Shown: in pieces, positions 52,895-61,857 of the stretch | Layout: each line of letters opens with the position of its first letter | Position numbering within the stretch: position 1 is the first letter of the stretch | Assembly (NCBI GenBank): GCA_003028315.1 | Contig: CP028150.1 | Location: 992,001-1,056,000, forward strand | DNA: 64,000 nucleotides | Direction: 5' to 3' | Source of the DNA: Neisseria mucosa | GTDB lineage: Bacteria > Pseudomonadota > Gammaproteobacteria > Burkholderiales > Neisseriaceae | Notes under the pieces: generated by a model | What the model was told of the DNA's origin: nothing | What the model saw: the letters and a program-made list of their open reading frames with translations, nothing else | Databases searched by the model: none | Program-made: the position numbers and the translations under genes

Positions 52895-54143
52895 TAATTT
52901 TTTGAAAATCGACCTGTACTGATATTGGCAATTGTCCTTTCTTAAACAAATCATTAATCCGTTCCTGAATCCACACATGATCCATTTGCACCACGTGCCT
53001 TCCGCCTTCTTTCTCCGACAATACGCCCAGCCTCTTGGCAATCTGGGAGTCCGTACCCAATGCTGTAAACGACCCTTTCGCTTCGATTACAGCATAGGGT
53101 TTGCCGCCGTTGGTTGCCGGATTCGCTTGCCAAAAGCTGTCTATGCCTTTGTCGCTACCTGCTATCGTCAGCTTTTTCAGTTTGCCCCTGTCGTTAAGCT
53201 TCCTCTCTTTCGCATCGGGTTTCCAACTTCCCGCCGTATGTTTGTCGTGTGCTATCCAATTTCCTTTACCCCAACCAAGTTTTTCCAAACAGTAGTAGTC
53301 GGCGATGTGCTCGCCCACCCCGCCGCCGAATGCCTTCCATCTTGTGGGTTCTCTTGCTTTCACTTGTTCCGCCATTTTCCCGGAAGTAGTGTGTTTGGAA
53401 GGTCGGTTGTTTTCCTTTCCTCCATTTGTCTTCGGTTTGTTTGATCTAGGTGGCTTGGGCGGATGCGATTTTGCTGCAGGATGGTTCGGCGGCAGATTCT
53501 TGGGTTGCGACGAAATCTTTGGCTGTATTTGTCGCGCACCGCTATTGTTGCTTCGATCCTTGCTTCTGGTAATCGCTTTTCGGATATAGCGGGAAAGTAG
53601 AATCAGGCAACTAGACAGATTCCTTTTTACAAAATCAAAACAGGCATTGATGGTGCCGGATACATCGAACCAGCGCCCAAATACACTATCTTTTGCCGAA
53701 GTCAATGCCGCTTTTCTCGCACTTTCCAACTCCCGCTCCAACCTACCGATATCGATAAGCTGCATCAAAAAGGCTTCGGGATTGACGGGAATTGGACGAA
53801 AATTGTTTCTCACCATCAATACATTGGCCTTCTCAATAATCCTTGTGATGATTTCAAACATCAACGGCCCGTAAAAGTCAGGATTACGTATCAACTGTCT
53901 GAACGTCGTTCTAACCGGAGCACCTGCTCCGGGTATCAGGCAGACTATGCCCAGAATAAGCTGTAGTTTGAGTTCATTTTCTTCTTCCGGGGTTTTATAG
54001 TTTTGGCGATATAAATCCCATCCTGTTGATGTAATGTCCCGAATGCCCGCAACCATATTCAATGGCGGGAAGGCTGTCGCCATATCTAGAAGCAGGTTTT
54101 TAACTGCCTCTTCTTCCTGTCTGGTCAATGTAATACCCATGGT

Positions 54144-56158
54144 TTAATCGTCCTCGTAATCTAAATCGGAATCTAGAAGCAAATCAATCACTTCTGAAAT
54201 TTTATCCTCCGGTATTTGTAAATCGAACTCCGCCAATTGACCAATAACCGCCTTTGCGGAGAAATCCTGTTCAAAATCTTCAATGGAAGGCAAATCAACA
54301 GGATCTTCGGAATAGCCGAAATAAACGTTGGCGGGACTGATATTGATATCTTTCAATACTGCCCTTCCATTTGTATCCAGCTTACCCGTATATTCCTTCC
54401 CATTTGCCAACACCACTCTATAAGGTGCGTTACCGATAGGCATCAGGTTCGCATCGTGATAAAAAATCTCAAAGTCGTTTTTATGCATGGAAAAGCCAGC
54501 TATATCCAAATCCCATGCATTCGCCCCAGTCACCACCAACGGCGCCCTCACCCTTACCACCTTCGGACTTCCAATCTCAACCTCCCCGTTGCTCAACTTG
54601 ATATACGCCCCCTTGCAGGTAATCAGGACCTCTTCCTTCGCCGCAATGGTGATTTTCCCCGCACTGCTGGTCAGGGTGGCGTCTTTTAAGGCATTCAGCT
54701 GCAATTCGTCATTCTGTGCCTGTACTTCTCTACTTTACCTTGATTCGCCTGCATCTTGATGCCGCTGCTTTGGGCAAACAGGTTGAGGCTCTCTGCCGCA
54801 TGGGCGGTCAGGCTTTGGCCGGCGGTGATGTCGGTATGGTTGCCGCTGACGAGGTGAATGTTTTCATTGGCGGTATGCAGTTGGCTTTGTTGGGTTGCGG
54901 TGGCAATGCCGGCCGGGGCGGTTTGGATTAGTCCTGCCTCTTTCAGGTCTTTGAGGGCGTCTTTCAGACGACCCTTTTGGGTTGCTTCATCGGTGTGGTG
55001 GTTGTTGGCGGTTTGGGCGGCTTTGTTCAGGCTTTTGGCCAGGGAGAGTGCTTGTTCGAGTTGGGCGACGGCATCGTCCATATCCAGCACTTTGCCGTTG
55101 GCGTCTTGGTTTTGTGCGCTGACGAGTATGCCTTTACCCGCCCGTACGGCACCCCAGCCGTCGGTTCTGAGTTCGAAGCCTTCGCCGTTTTCTCCGCGTT
55201 TTTCCCGACTTGAGTCGACGATGTGGCCGAGGTTGAGTTGGGATTTCTGATAGTCGGTGGCGAGTTTGATGTGTTCCTGACCTTTTTGGTCTTCCATCCT
55301 GAGTTTGTTGTTCGCCCAGGTACGGATGACGTTCCTTGTGTTCCAGTCGGCAGGGATGTGGTCGGGATGGACGCTGTCGTGCATGACGCCGGAGATATAC
55401 GGGCGGTCGGGATTGCCTTGGACGAAGGACAGCATGACTTCTGTACCTTCGTGCAGGGGGAAGTGGATGCCGTACTCGGGACCGGCATAGGGTTTGGCGA
55501 GTCGGACGGGACGGCTTTCTCCGCCCGGACTCCATTCGTCCAAATCAAACGGCAGTTTGACGCGGTAGCGCCCCATGTCGTCGATGTAGGCGTAGGTGCA
55601 GTTCTCTGCCGCGGTCACCCGTGCGGGCAGTGTGCCGGCGATATGGGGGCGCGGTGTGGTACGTTCGGGACGGAAGGTGAGTTGGGCGGGTATGGCGGTA
55701 AAGGTATGGGTGTAGGCGGTATCGCGGCTGCCGCTGTGTTCCATACTGAGTACCAGCCAGCCGTCGGGTGCTTCGGGGAAGGCGGTATCGGTTTGGAACA
55801 CTTTCATCGGCGCCATGGAAACGACGTTGCCGCTGCCGTTGGCGACGGTTTGGCGGCAGAGGACGGCTTCGTTCAACAGGGTCGTCTGAACTTTGGCTTC
55901 GTCGGGGGTTTTGGGATGAAGGCCCCAGTTTTGCTGTTTGCCCAATAAGACGGTGTTGTCGGCTGATTCTTCAGACTGTTTGTTGTCGGTTTCGGCAAAG
56001 AGGTCGGTATCGGCACTGCGGTAGTTGTAGTCGGCACTGCGTATGCCTTCGACGATGGGGTCGGTATGGTAGTTTGAACGGGGGGGGGGCAAGCTGGGGG
56101 GATTGGAGGTGGAAAGGCCGTTTGAAAAGGACTGAACTGCACCCCAAAAGTTGGACAC
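54144..56158 (-). pseudogene. vgrG: T6SS spike gene vgrG3, N-terminally deleted and frameshifted
   Basis: From PIVEGIRSADYN on, the sequence follows vgrG1 through the OB-fold and DUF2345 parts. The first about 240 residues are gone: the coding DNA joins the vgrG-leader repeat at an 11-bp match (GACGATGGGGT at 56051). A substitute start gives an unrelated 33-residue lead (MSNFWGAVQSFSNGLSTSNP). A second lesion near 54715-54725 shifts the frame; the original frame continues as QLNALKDATL to the stop at 54144. The C-terminal tail is longer than in the other VgrGs and ends in an acidic DLLLDSDLDYEDD. The PoNe effector follows after 3 bp. Confidence 0.85.
56051..56126. repeat. vgrG-leader repeat, copy 3
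   Basis: GTCGGTATGGTAGTTTGAACG followed by a run of ten G, then CAAGCTGGGGGGATTGG and a degenerate uptake sequence. It is fused directly to the interior of vgrG3. Confidence 0.75.
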
Positions 56159-56299
56159 ATCCCCTCCAACTCACAAGGTGCAGTTTTTTTATGAGCAAAT
56201 ATACATTACACTTCAAATACCAAGCCGTACTCCACTACCTGCACATACGCAGCCAACAGCGTACCGCAGATCACTACTGCATCTCCCGAACCCACCTGT
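56133..56299 (+). mobile_element. IS3-family fragment (left end)
   Basis: TGAACTGCACCCCAAAAGTTGG and the first about 40 codons of OrfA are as in the complete element at 46578. The match stops at CCCGAACCCACCTG (56299). The rest of the element is missing. Confidence 0.85.
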
Positions 56300-56323
56300 C
56301 GACAGATTGTTTATGGCCTGGCT

Positions 56324-57559
56324 TTACCATATAGATTTTCTACGCAACGGCTCGTCATGGTCTCCTTTGACAAGCTCCCAAATGGTCAGACCCATTTGGG
56401 GGCCGAGTAGCACATCTTGAGTCCGTACCCCCTCTCCTTCAGGGAAAATTTCACCTTTATTGAAATGACGGGTTTCGCCGTCAAAGCTGGTGATTTTCCA
56501 TATGCCCGAAATCGGAACAGGCTCTTCCTCGACGCCGATGATTTCCTGCGGTGCTTGGGTGTAGATCTTCTTGCCGTCTTTTTCTTCCACTTCCCAACCG
56601 TCCCATCTTCTCGACCAATAATACATCTGTTCGCGGGTAATGCCGCCCATATTTTCACGGGGGTATTTTTCGCGTATCGGTTCTAAAGCGCGGTTTAGCG
56701 CAATGTAGTCCAAGGGTAAATCTTCGTGGATATCTCCGGTTTCAGGCAAGTTGCCAATTTTGAAAACTTTGATACCTGCTATATCACGCATCTTAATATC
56801 GGGATGATTTGCCAAAACAGGCTCTATCCTGCCTGCCGGAAGCTGTCCGTAAAGTTCTCTGCCGATCAATGTGTACCAACTGATACTGCGGATATTGTAG
56901 TCATAGAAATCTGCCAAATAATCGGTCGTGACCGGAATCAGCCCCAAATTCTCGCGACACACCCCGTATTCGTACGGTGCACCGTCGTAATAATTATGCG
57001 GTGGAATTGCTGCCAGACCGATATAGCCATGGAAAACATCCAGCTTCTCTGCAATCTTGTCGACAAATTCATCTAATTTTGCCAAATCTTGGGGGGAAGA
57101 CAAAATTTCCAGTGGCAGGTTAAAAAGCAGGGTGCCTCTTGATATATCTGGATCGTTTGCAAAGTAGGCGGCAAAAGAGGTAATGTCGAAATAATAGGAT
57201 GCGCTGGTATCTGCATGCTCGCTTTGCATTCCCCACATCACTTTGGGCGGATTTTCCTTCCGACTATCCAGCCAACGGTAGATTGTATCCCGTTCTTTCA
57301 GATATGATTTTTCGGTCAGTTTGACTTTTTTAATATCCCTATGGCCTCTTTCGTGCCTAGCTATTGTCAGCTTGTCTTTCGACCATTCGTAATAGAAATC
57401 CATCAAACCGGTTAAGGCATCGGCGACATCATCACGGGTATTAAAATAGATTGCGCCGCGTATGCCCAGTTTCAACAGGGTAAAGCCATGTTCGTTGTTG
57501 CGTTTGGTGCGGTCGGCGGTATAGTGGATGGCGATGAGTTTCTTTTCGGTATCATTCAG
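56324..57559 (-). CDS. DUF3396-type type VI immunity protein
   Basis: 411 residues if translation starts at CTG 57559 (LNDTEKKLIAIHYTADRT...), which has AAGGATAATTC correctly spaced upstream. The first ATG/GTG/TTG alternative is TTG at 57475, inside the conserved part. The core matches the type VI immunity family DUF3396: FDITSFAAYFANDPDISRGT, LDVFHGYIGLAAIPPH and NIRSISWYTLIGRELYGQL. A C-terminal module (RHFNKGEIFPEGEG...TIWELVKGDHDEP) is shared with other immunity proteins in the island. It follows a toxin remnant that ends at 57577. It is soluble. Confidence 0.75.
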   Translation of the reverse strand: MNDTEKKLIAIHYTADRTKRNNEHGFTLLKLGIRGAIYFNTRDDVADALTGLMDFYYEWSKDKLTIARHERGHRDIKKVKLTEKSYLKERDTIYRWLDSRKENPPKVMWGMQSEHADTSASYYFDITSFAAYFANDPDISRGTLLFNLPLEILSSPQDLAKLDEFVDKIAEKLDVFHGYIGLAAIPPHNYYDGAPYEYGVCRENLGLIPVTTDYLADFYDYNIRSISWYTLIGRELYGQLPAGRIEPVLANHPDIKMRDIAGIKVFKIGNLPETGDIHEDLPLDYIALNRALEPIREKYPRENMGGITREQMYYWSRRWDGWEVEEKDGKKIYTQAPQEIIGVEEEPVPISGIWKITSFDGETRHFNKGEIFPEGEGVRTQDVLLGPQMGLTIWELVKGDHDEPLRRKSIW

Positions 57560-57576
57560 GAATTATCCTTTCTTGA

Positions 57577-57690
57577 TTAAAATGAAATCTTACGTTCGGC
57601 GGCGCAACTGTTGCGGGCTTCTTCTTTGCTGGTGATAATTTCCCCATTACAACCTTGTATATCGAAACACCCGTATCATAGCAACAAACC
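57577..57690 (-). pseudogene. C-terminal toxin remnant upstream of the DUF3396 gene
   Basis: A minus-strand frame reads YGCFDIQGCNGEIITSKEEA and ends SCAAERKISF, stopping 17 bp before the DUF3396 start. It has three or four Cys in about 35 residues. The front is lost in the IS110 insertion region. Toxin type unknown. Confidence 0.45.
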
Positions 57691-57813
57691 GCCCGGTCGC
57701 CACCCGTACACACCCAAGGCAAACAACCGTTGAGTAGCTTAGGGAGCGGTCGGGCAACCCATCGACACAACCGGACAGTTGCCAGACAACACAACCAAAT
57801 GCAAGGCAGGTTT

Positions 57814-58785
57814 ATGATGAGTACCCAATACAACTGTGCAGGCATCGACATCGCCAAACGAAACTTCGTCATCGCCGTTTCGTCTTTGTCTAAAACCAAA
57901 ACCGAAACCAACAACCCCAAAGGTATCGCCCATACTATCGAATACCTTAAAAAGCACAACGTCGCCCTCGTTGTGATGGAAAGCACCGGCGGTCTCGAAA
58001 TCCCCGCCGCCAAAGCCATCCACCGCGCAGGTATGGCCGTGATCATCGCCAACCCGCGTCAGACGCATCAGTTTGCCCAATCGCAGTCGCTGACCAAAAC
58101 CGATGCCAAAGATGCCCAAATGCTCGCCTTCTTCGCACAGATGATGATGCAGAAAGAAGATTGGCAAACCATGCTCTACCAACCGCCCACCGAAGCGGAA
58201 GAAGTGTTGGAAGCATTGGTCAACCGCCGCAACCAACTGGTGGATATGCGGACTGCCGAGAAAAACCGTCTGCATCAGGTTCACGAAACGCAAGTCGAAA
58301 GCGTCAAACAACTGATTGCTCATTTTGACCGTCTGATTGACGAATTGGACAAACAAATCGACGAGCACACCCACACGCATTTTGACGGCAAAGCCAAAGT
58401 GGCGGAACAAATCAAAGGCATCGGTTCGACAACGACGGCTACGCTGATGGCGATGCTGCCCGAATTGGGACGACTGTCGCACAAACGGATAGCGAGTTTG
58501 GTCGGCATTGCCCCGCACCCGAGGGAGAGCGGGGAAACCAAATTCAAAAGCCGCTGCTTTGGCGGAAGGTCTGCGGTGCGTAAGGCACTGTATATGGCTA
58601 CCGTGGTAGCGACACGTTTTGAACCGCTTATTCGAGATTTTTACCAACGCCTGCTGTCCAAGGGTAAGCCGTATAAGGTTGCCGTTACGGCATGTATGCG
58701 CAAACTGCTGACGATATTGAATGCCCGGATGCGTGATTACTTTGCCGAAAACGGTATCACCGAAAACAGCATCCGAACGGCTTGA
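57814..58785 (+). CDS. IS110-family transposase/Piv-type recombinase
   Basis: 323 residues from the ATG at 57814. DEDD-type transposase: Asp in GIDIAKRNFVIAV, Glu in VVMESTGGLEIP, and the Asp pair in LTKTDAKDAQML. The C-terminal transposase_20 part has IKGIGSTTTATLMAMLPELG, LVGIAPHPRESGE and the catalytic-Ser region RSAVRKALYMATV. Neisseria carry several relatives of the pilin-inversion recombinase Piv in this family. No terminal inverted repeats are expected or seen. It is complete and may be active. Confidence 0.9.
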   Translation: MMSTQYNCAGIDIAKRNFVIAVSSLSKTKTETNNPKGIAHTIEYLKKHNVALVVMESTGGLEIPAAKAIHRAGMAVIIANPRQTHQFAQSQSLTKTDAKDAQMLAFFAQMMMQKEDWQTMLYQPPTEAEEVLEALVNRRNQLVDMRTAEKNRLHQVHETQVESVKQLIAHFDRLIDELDKQIDEHTHTHFDGKAKVAEQIKGIGSTTTATLMAMLPELGRLSHKRIASLVGIAPHPRESGETKFKSRCFGGRSAVRKALYMATVVATRFEPLIRDFYQRLLSKGKPYKVAVTACMRKLLTILNARMRDYFAENGITENSIRTA

Positions 58786-59037
58786 TTTGAGTTTTGGTAT
58801 TTTTGCCCGACGGGGTGAAAAATACAGTTGCTACTATGGTTACATGAGGACTGGCATCATACTCTTCTTTGCTTGCATCTCTGATATATGCAACTTGATC
58901 AATGGTATAAGTATTTCCTTCTACAACAGGTATTCCTTATCTTTGTCCCATCCTATTCCATTGAGCACATTATCAGATTGAGCACACTATCAGTGATAGA
59001 GCGACTGCTTTTATAATTGCTTGTTGTATTCAATGAA
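58786..59037 (-). other. Stretch with a short coding-like remnant, no gene
   Basis: On the minus strand a frame reads GIPVVEGNTYTIDQVAYIRD and then EEYDASPHVTIVATVF, without a start and with stops nearby. It may be part of a lost effector or immunity gene cut by the IS110 and IS630 insertions on either side. Confidence 0.3.
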
Positions 59038-59039
59038 TA

Positions 59040-60477
59040 TAGTCAATTAAAATCAAAATAGGACAGTAGCGCATCGTCAAATCGGGCGTAATCAGACAAT
59101 ACGGTTCGCAGATACCGCTTAATATTCGCCCACACCTTCTCAATCGGGTTGAGCTCAGGTGAATAAGGTGCAAGAGGCAATACCTCAAGATTATCCCGCC
59201 CACGTTCCAATGCCACCAGGCAGCCTTTTCTATCCGTAACATCCGCCGTCGTTACCGCAAGGGCATGCGGCAAACCTTGCGTGTCAACCGCTATATGTCG
59301 CTTGATACCGCTAACCTTCTTGCCCGCATCGTAGCCTTTTTCCATGGCGGTATCCGTGTTCTTCACACTCTGCGCATCAATAATCAGGAAAGTAGTTGCT
59401 TCATGGCGCCCCTGCTTGCGGCGCTCCGCAACTACCTGATTTTTTTAATGCTTCCTCAAGGATGCTGATGCCACTCTCGCGTGGTTCGGTCCATCTCTGG
59501 AAGTAGGAATGCACGGTGCGCCATTTGGGGAAGTCGCCCGGCAAAGCGCGCCAGGAGCAGCCAGTGCGTTGCAGGTAGAGAATGGCACAAAAGACATCGT
59601 ACAAGTCCACCTGGCGTGGCGCTGTGCGTTTACGGGCACTTTCCAGCAGGGGAAGGAGAGGCGCAAATTGCTCGCGACTGATATCGCTTGGGTAGGTTTT
59701 TCTGTTCATGCCGATAGTTTACAGCAGAGGCTGAGACAATGAACACGTTCTAAGACACCCATACGGTGAAATCGCGCATTATCTAAAATAATCACCGATT
59801 TTTGAGTCAATGCGGGCAGTAGGCATTGCTGAAACCACGCTTCAAAAAAAACTCCGGTCATCGTATTTTGATAAACCATCGGAGCAATCAGCCGGTTGCC
59901 GACTTGTGCGGACACCAGAGATAAGCGTCGGTATCTTTTTCCACTTATCTGCGCTTTCACTATTTGCCCTTTCGGGCTGCGGGCATAGGGACGGAACAGG
60001 TAGCGGTCAAATCCTGTTTCATCCAAATAAACACGTTGGTAGTCGGAAAATTCGGCCAGCTGTGTCAAATAATGCGTTACTTTGGCCGGGTCTTGTTCTT
60101 TGTAAGTGGTGGTCTTTTTTTGCGCGTCATCCCCATCTGTTTGAGTGCATAGCAAACGGCGGCTGCCGTACAATCAAAATGTTTGGCGATTTCATGCAGA
60201 TAGGCATCCGGGTGTTGCCCAACATATTGAGCCAGTTTTTGCCTATCCAATTTGACGGCATTCAGACCGGTAACTTGATGTTTTAGGCTGCCTGTTTGCT
60301 TTTTAAGGCGAATCCACAGGTAAAGCGTGTTTCTTGACAAGTTAAACGTTGCTGCGGTTTGGCTGATGTTTTTGCATTGTTCGTAATAGTTTAAAGCTTT
60401 GTTTCTTAAGTCCGCAGAGTATGCCATGGTTAAACCTTCAAAGTTGAGTATTGTACCATTTTGTTTTTAATTGACTA
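59040..60477 (-). mobile_element. IS630-family element, copy 3, with nested IS5 fragment
   Basis: Ends TAGTCAATTAAAA (59040) and TTTTTAATTGACTA (60477) with TA on both sides. Transposase frames on the minus strand (60427-60077 and 60173-59752) are intact up to RFHRMGVL. A 566-bp foreign segment (59186-59751) then replaces 29 bp of the element, and the C-terminal LPLAPYSPELNPIEKVW part follows. 901 minus 29 plus 566 equals the observed 1438 bp, so no other change is needed. The transposase is dead. Confidence 0.88.
59186..59751 (-). mobile_element. Fragment of a second IS5-family (IS427-type) element
   Basis: The first transposase frame (59709-59401, MNRKTYPSDISREQFAPLLP, CSWRALPGDFPKWRTVHSYF) and a part of the second (KNTDTAMEKGYDAGKKVSGI, HIAVDTQGLPHALAVTTADV) are present. 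The two-frame layout is typical of this IS5 subgroup. The C-terminal third with the last catalytic residue is missing, so the fragment cannot encode a working enzyme. Confidence 0.8.
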
Positions 60478-60483
60478 TAAAAC

Positions 60484-60527
60484 AAAGGCCGTCTGAAAAG
60501 CTAAATTTAGTTTCAGACAGCCTTTAA
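60484..60527. terminator. DUS-pair terminator
   Basis: AAAGGCCGTCTGAAAAGCTAAAT and TTAGTTTCAGACAGCCTTT arms, one with a degenerate uptake sequence. It ends the minus-strand transcript of the Sel1 lipoprotein and PoNi remnant. Confidence 0.75.
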
Positions 60528-60538
60528 TTAGACCTTTT

Positions 60539-60731
60539 TTACTTTACACTAATCTGACAGACAGAGACTCTCCTCGACTGATTTGGCTTTAAGTTATCGA
60601 TGCCGCATCTTGCTGTAAAAGGTGCGTAAGTTCCGGCTTTGAGTAGCAGAAGTAGGTTATTACTTCTATCTTGTCAATAGGGTATTTTCCCTTATTCTTT
60701 CTCTGCTTATAGGCTTGAGGGTAATAATTTT
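60539..60731 (-). pseudogene. Decayed C-terminal end of a PoNi-like immunity gene
   Basis: The minus strand reads NYYPQAYKQRKNKGKYPIDK, then in another frame LLLLLKAGTYAPFTARCGID and a stop at 60539. It lines up with YYPKDMVDWAREQ...LPLLLNAGIPAPFSGRYGID of the PoNi gene at 50629-51723, including the added C-terminal module. A frameshift and loss of the front leave only a relic. Confidence 0.55.
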
Positions 60732-61841
60732 CTACTCAGAAAGCTTATCCTGCCAATATTGCTTTCTTACCTCATTTTTCGGAATATTTTTGCTACCCTG
60801 TCCATAGATTTCTACCAATTTTTTGGCTGCTTTAATTTCACCGTTATTGGCCGCACGTTCGAACCATTCCACTGCTGTTATCTCGTCTTTTGGTACATAC
60901 CGTCCTTCCCAATACCATGAGGCCAAAATAGTTTGTGATTTTTCTTCACCAAGTTCGGCAGCTTTTTTATAATATTCATAAGCTTTTTTCTCATTAATAG
61001 GGAAAACATTATTTTTTTCAGAATACAACACACCGGCTACAGTATAAGCATAAGGATCATTTTGAGCCAAAGCTTTTTCTAACCATTGCTTAGCTTCCTG
61101 TTTTTCGGCTTCTGTTTTGGCTATTGGGGCTAACACACCTGCCAATTCTGCCTGCCCTACTGCCATATTTAATTCAGCTGCTTTTCTCAACCAAAAAATA
61201 GCATCTTCTGTTTTACCTATTAAAGAATAAATTGTACCCAAGTTATAAATGGCCATTTGATTACCTCCATCCTCTGCAGCTCTTTTAGCAAATTCCAATG
61301 CTTTATTTATATCTATATCAACACCTTTCCCGCTAAAGTACATAGTAGATAAATTTTGATAGGCATCAATATATCCTTGATTTGCAGCCAATTGATAATA
61401 TTCTGCTCCTTTTTTCCAATCTACCGACACACCAACTCCATGGCTGTAAAAAAAGCCCATATTATTATTAGCTGGAACACTTCCCTGCTCTGCAGCTTTT
61501 TGTGTCCATTCAAAGGCTTTTTTATAATCTTTATAGATGCCCCAGCCATTATAATAGAGCAAACCTAGGTCAGATTGTGCTCGGATATCTCCATTCTTTG
61601 CAGCCTGTTCCATCCAATAAAAAGCTTGCTTTAGATCTTTCGGAGCATTTAATCCATCCATATATCTAACAGCTAAGTTATATTGACTAGAAATATCTCC
61701 TTCGATAGCACATTGCTCTAAATATAAAAACGGACCCTGTGGATCGCATTGCGTATCCCTAATCGTCTGATTAGACCCACTGCAACCAACAATTAAAGAT
61801 AAAATAATGACATTAAGATAGTAATTTATACTTTTAATCAT
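60732..61841 (-). CDS. Sel1-repeat lipoprotein, candidate immunity to the Rhs toxin
   Basis: 369 residues. Lipoprotein signal with lipobox IVG/C (Cys20). About eight Sel1 repeats follow, clearly seen as AFYWMEQAAKNGDIRAQSDL, AFEWTQKAAEQGSVPANNNM, ALEFAKRAAEDGGNQMAIYN and AYEYYKKAAELGEEKSQTIL. The product is expected in the periplasm, anchored to a membrane. It lies 16 bp after the end of the Rhs toxin region, the normal place for an Rhs immunity gene. That role is inferred from position; Sel1 proteins also serve general scaffold functions. Confidence 0.72.
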   Translation of the reverse strand: MIKSINYYLNVIILSLIVGCSGSNQTIRDTQCDPQGPFLYLEQCAIEGDISSQYNLAVRYMDGLNAPKDLKQAFYWMEQAAKNGDIRAQSDLGLLYYNGWGIYKDYKKAFEWTQKAAEQGSVPANNNMGFFYSHGVGVSVDWKKGAEYYQLAANQGYIDAYQNLSTMYFSGKGVDIDINKALEFAKRAAEDGGNQMAIYNLGTIYSLIGKTEDAIFWLRKAAELNMAVGQAELAGVLAPIAKTEAEKQEAKQWLEKALAQNDPYAYTVAGVLYSEKNNVFPINEKKAYEYYKKAAELGEEKSQTILASWYWEGRYVPKDEITAVEWFERAANNGEIKAAKKLVEIYGQGSKNIPKNEVRKQYWQDKLSE

Positions 61842-61857
61842 TGATATCTCCTTTTAA

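Larger units (their letters stand above)
51720..54140 (-). pseudogene. PoNe-type DNase effector of vgrG3, split by IS630
   Basis: It begins 3 bp after vgrG3. Residues 1-140 form a helical loading domain (GIRDITSTGWDLYRQNYKTP, IVCLIPGAGAPVR). A Pro/Lys linker (200-255) follows. The PD-(D/E)xK nuclease core has Glu277 and Asp281 in GEHIADYY, Asp334 in GIDSFWQ, and Glu353-x-Lys355 in VIEAKG. The IS630 element at 51994-52894 cuts it after VDFQK. Removing the element and one TA joins DFQKIIVRSKWKVLYRR in frame and gives 506 codons ending at 51720. As it stands, the element supplies a stop after IIVN, and a 418-residue product with the nuclease core is still encoded. The PoNi gene follows with ATGA overlap. 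Confidence 0.85.

Noticed and set aside
57552..58647. Minus-strand frames opposite the IS110 transposase
   Set aside because: Shadows of the transposase gene, with Phe/His-rich composition and no family features.
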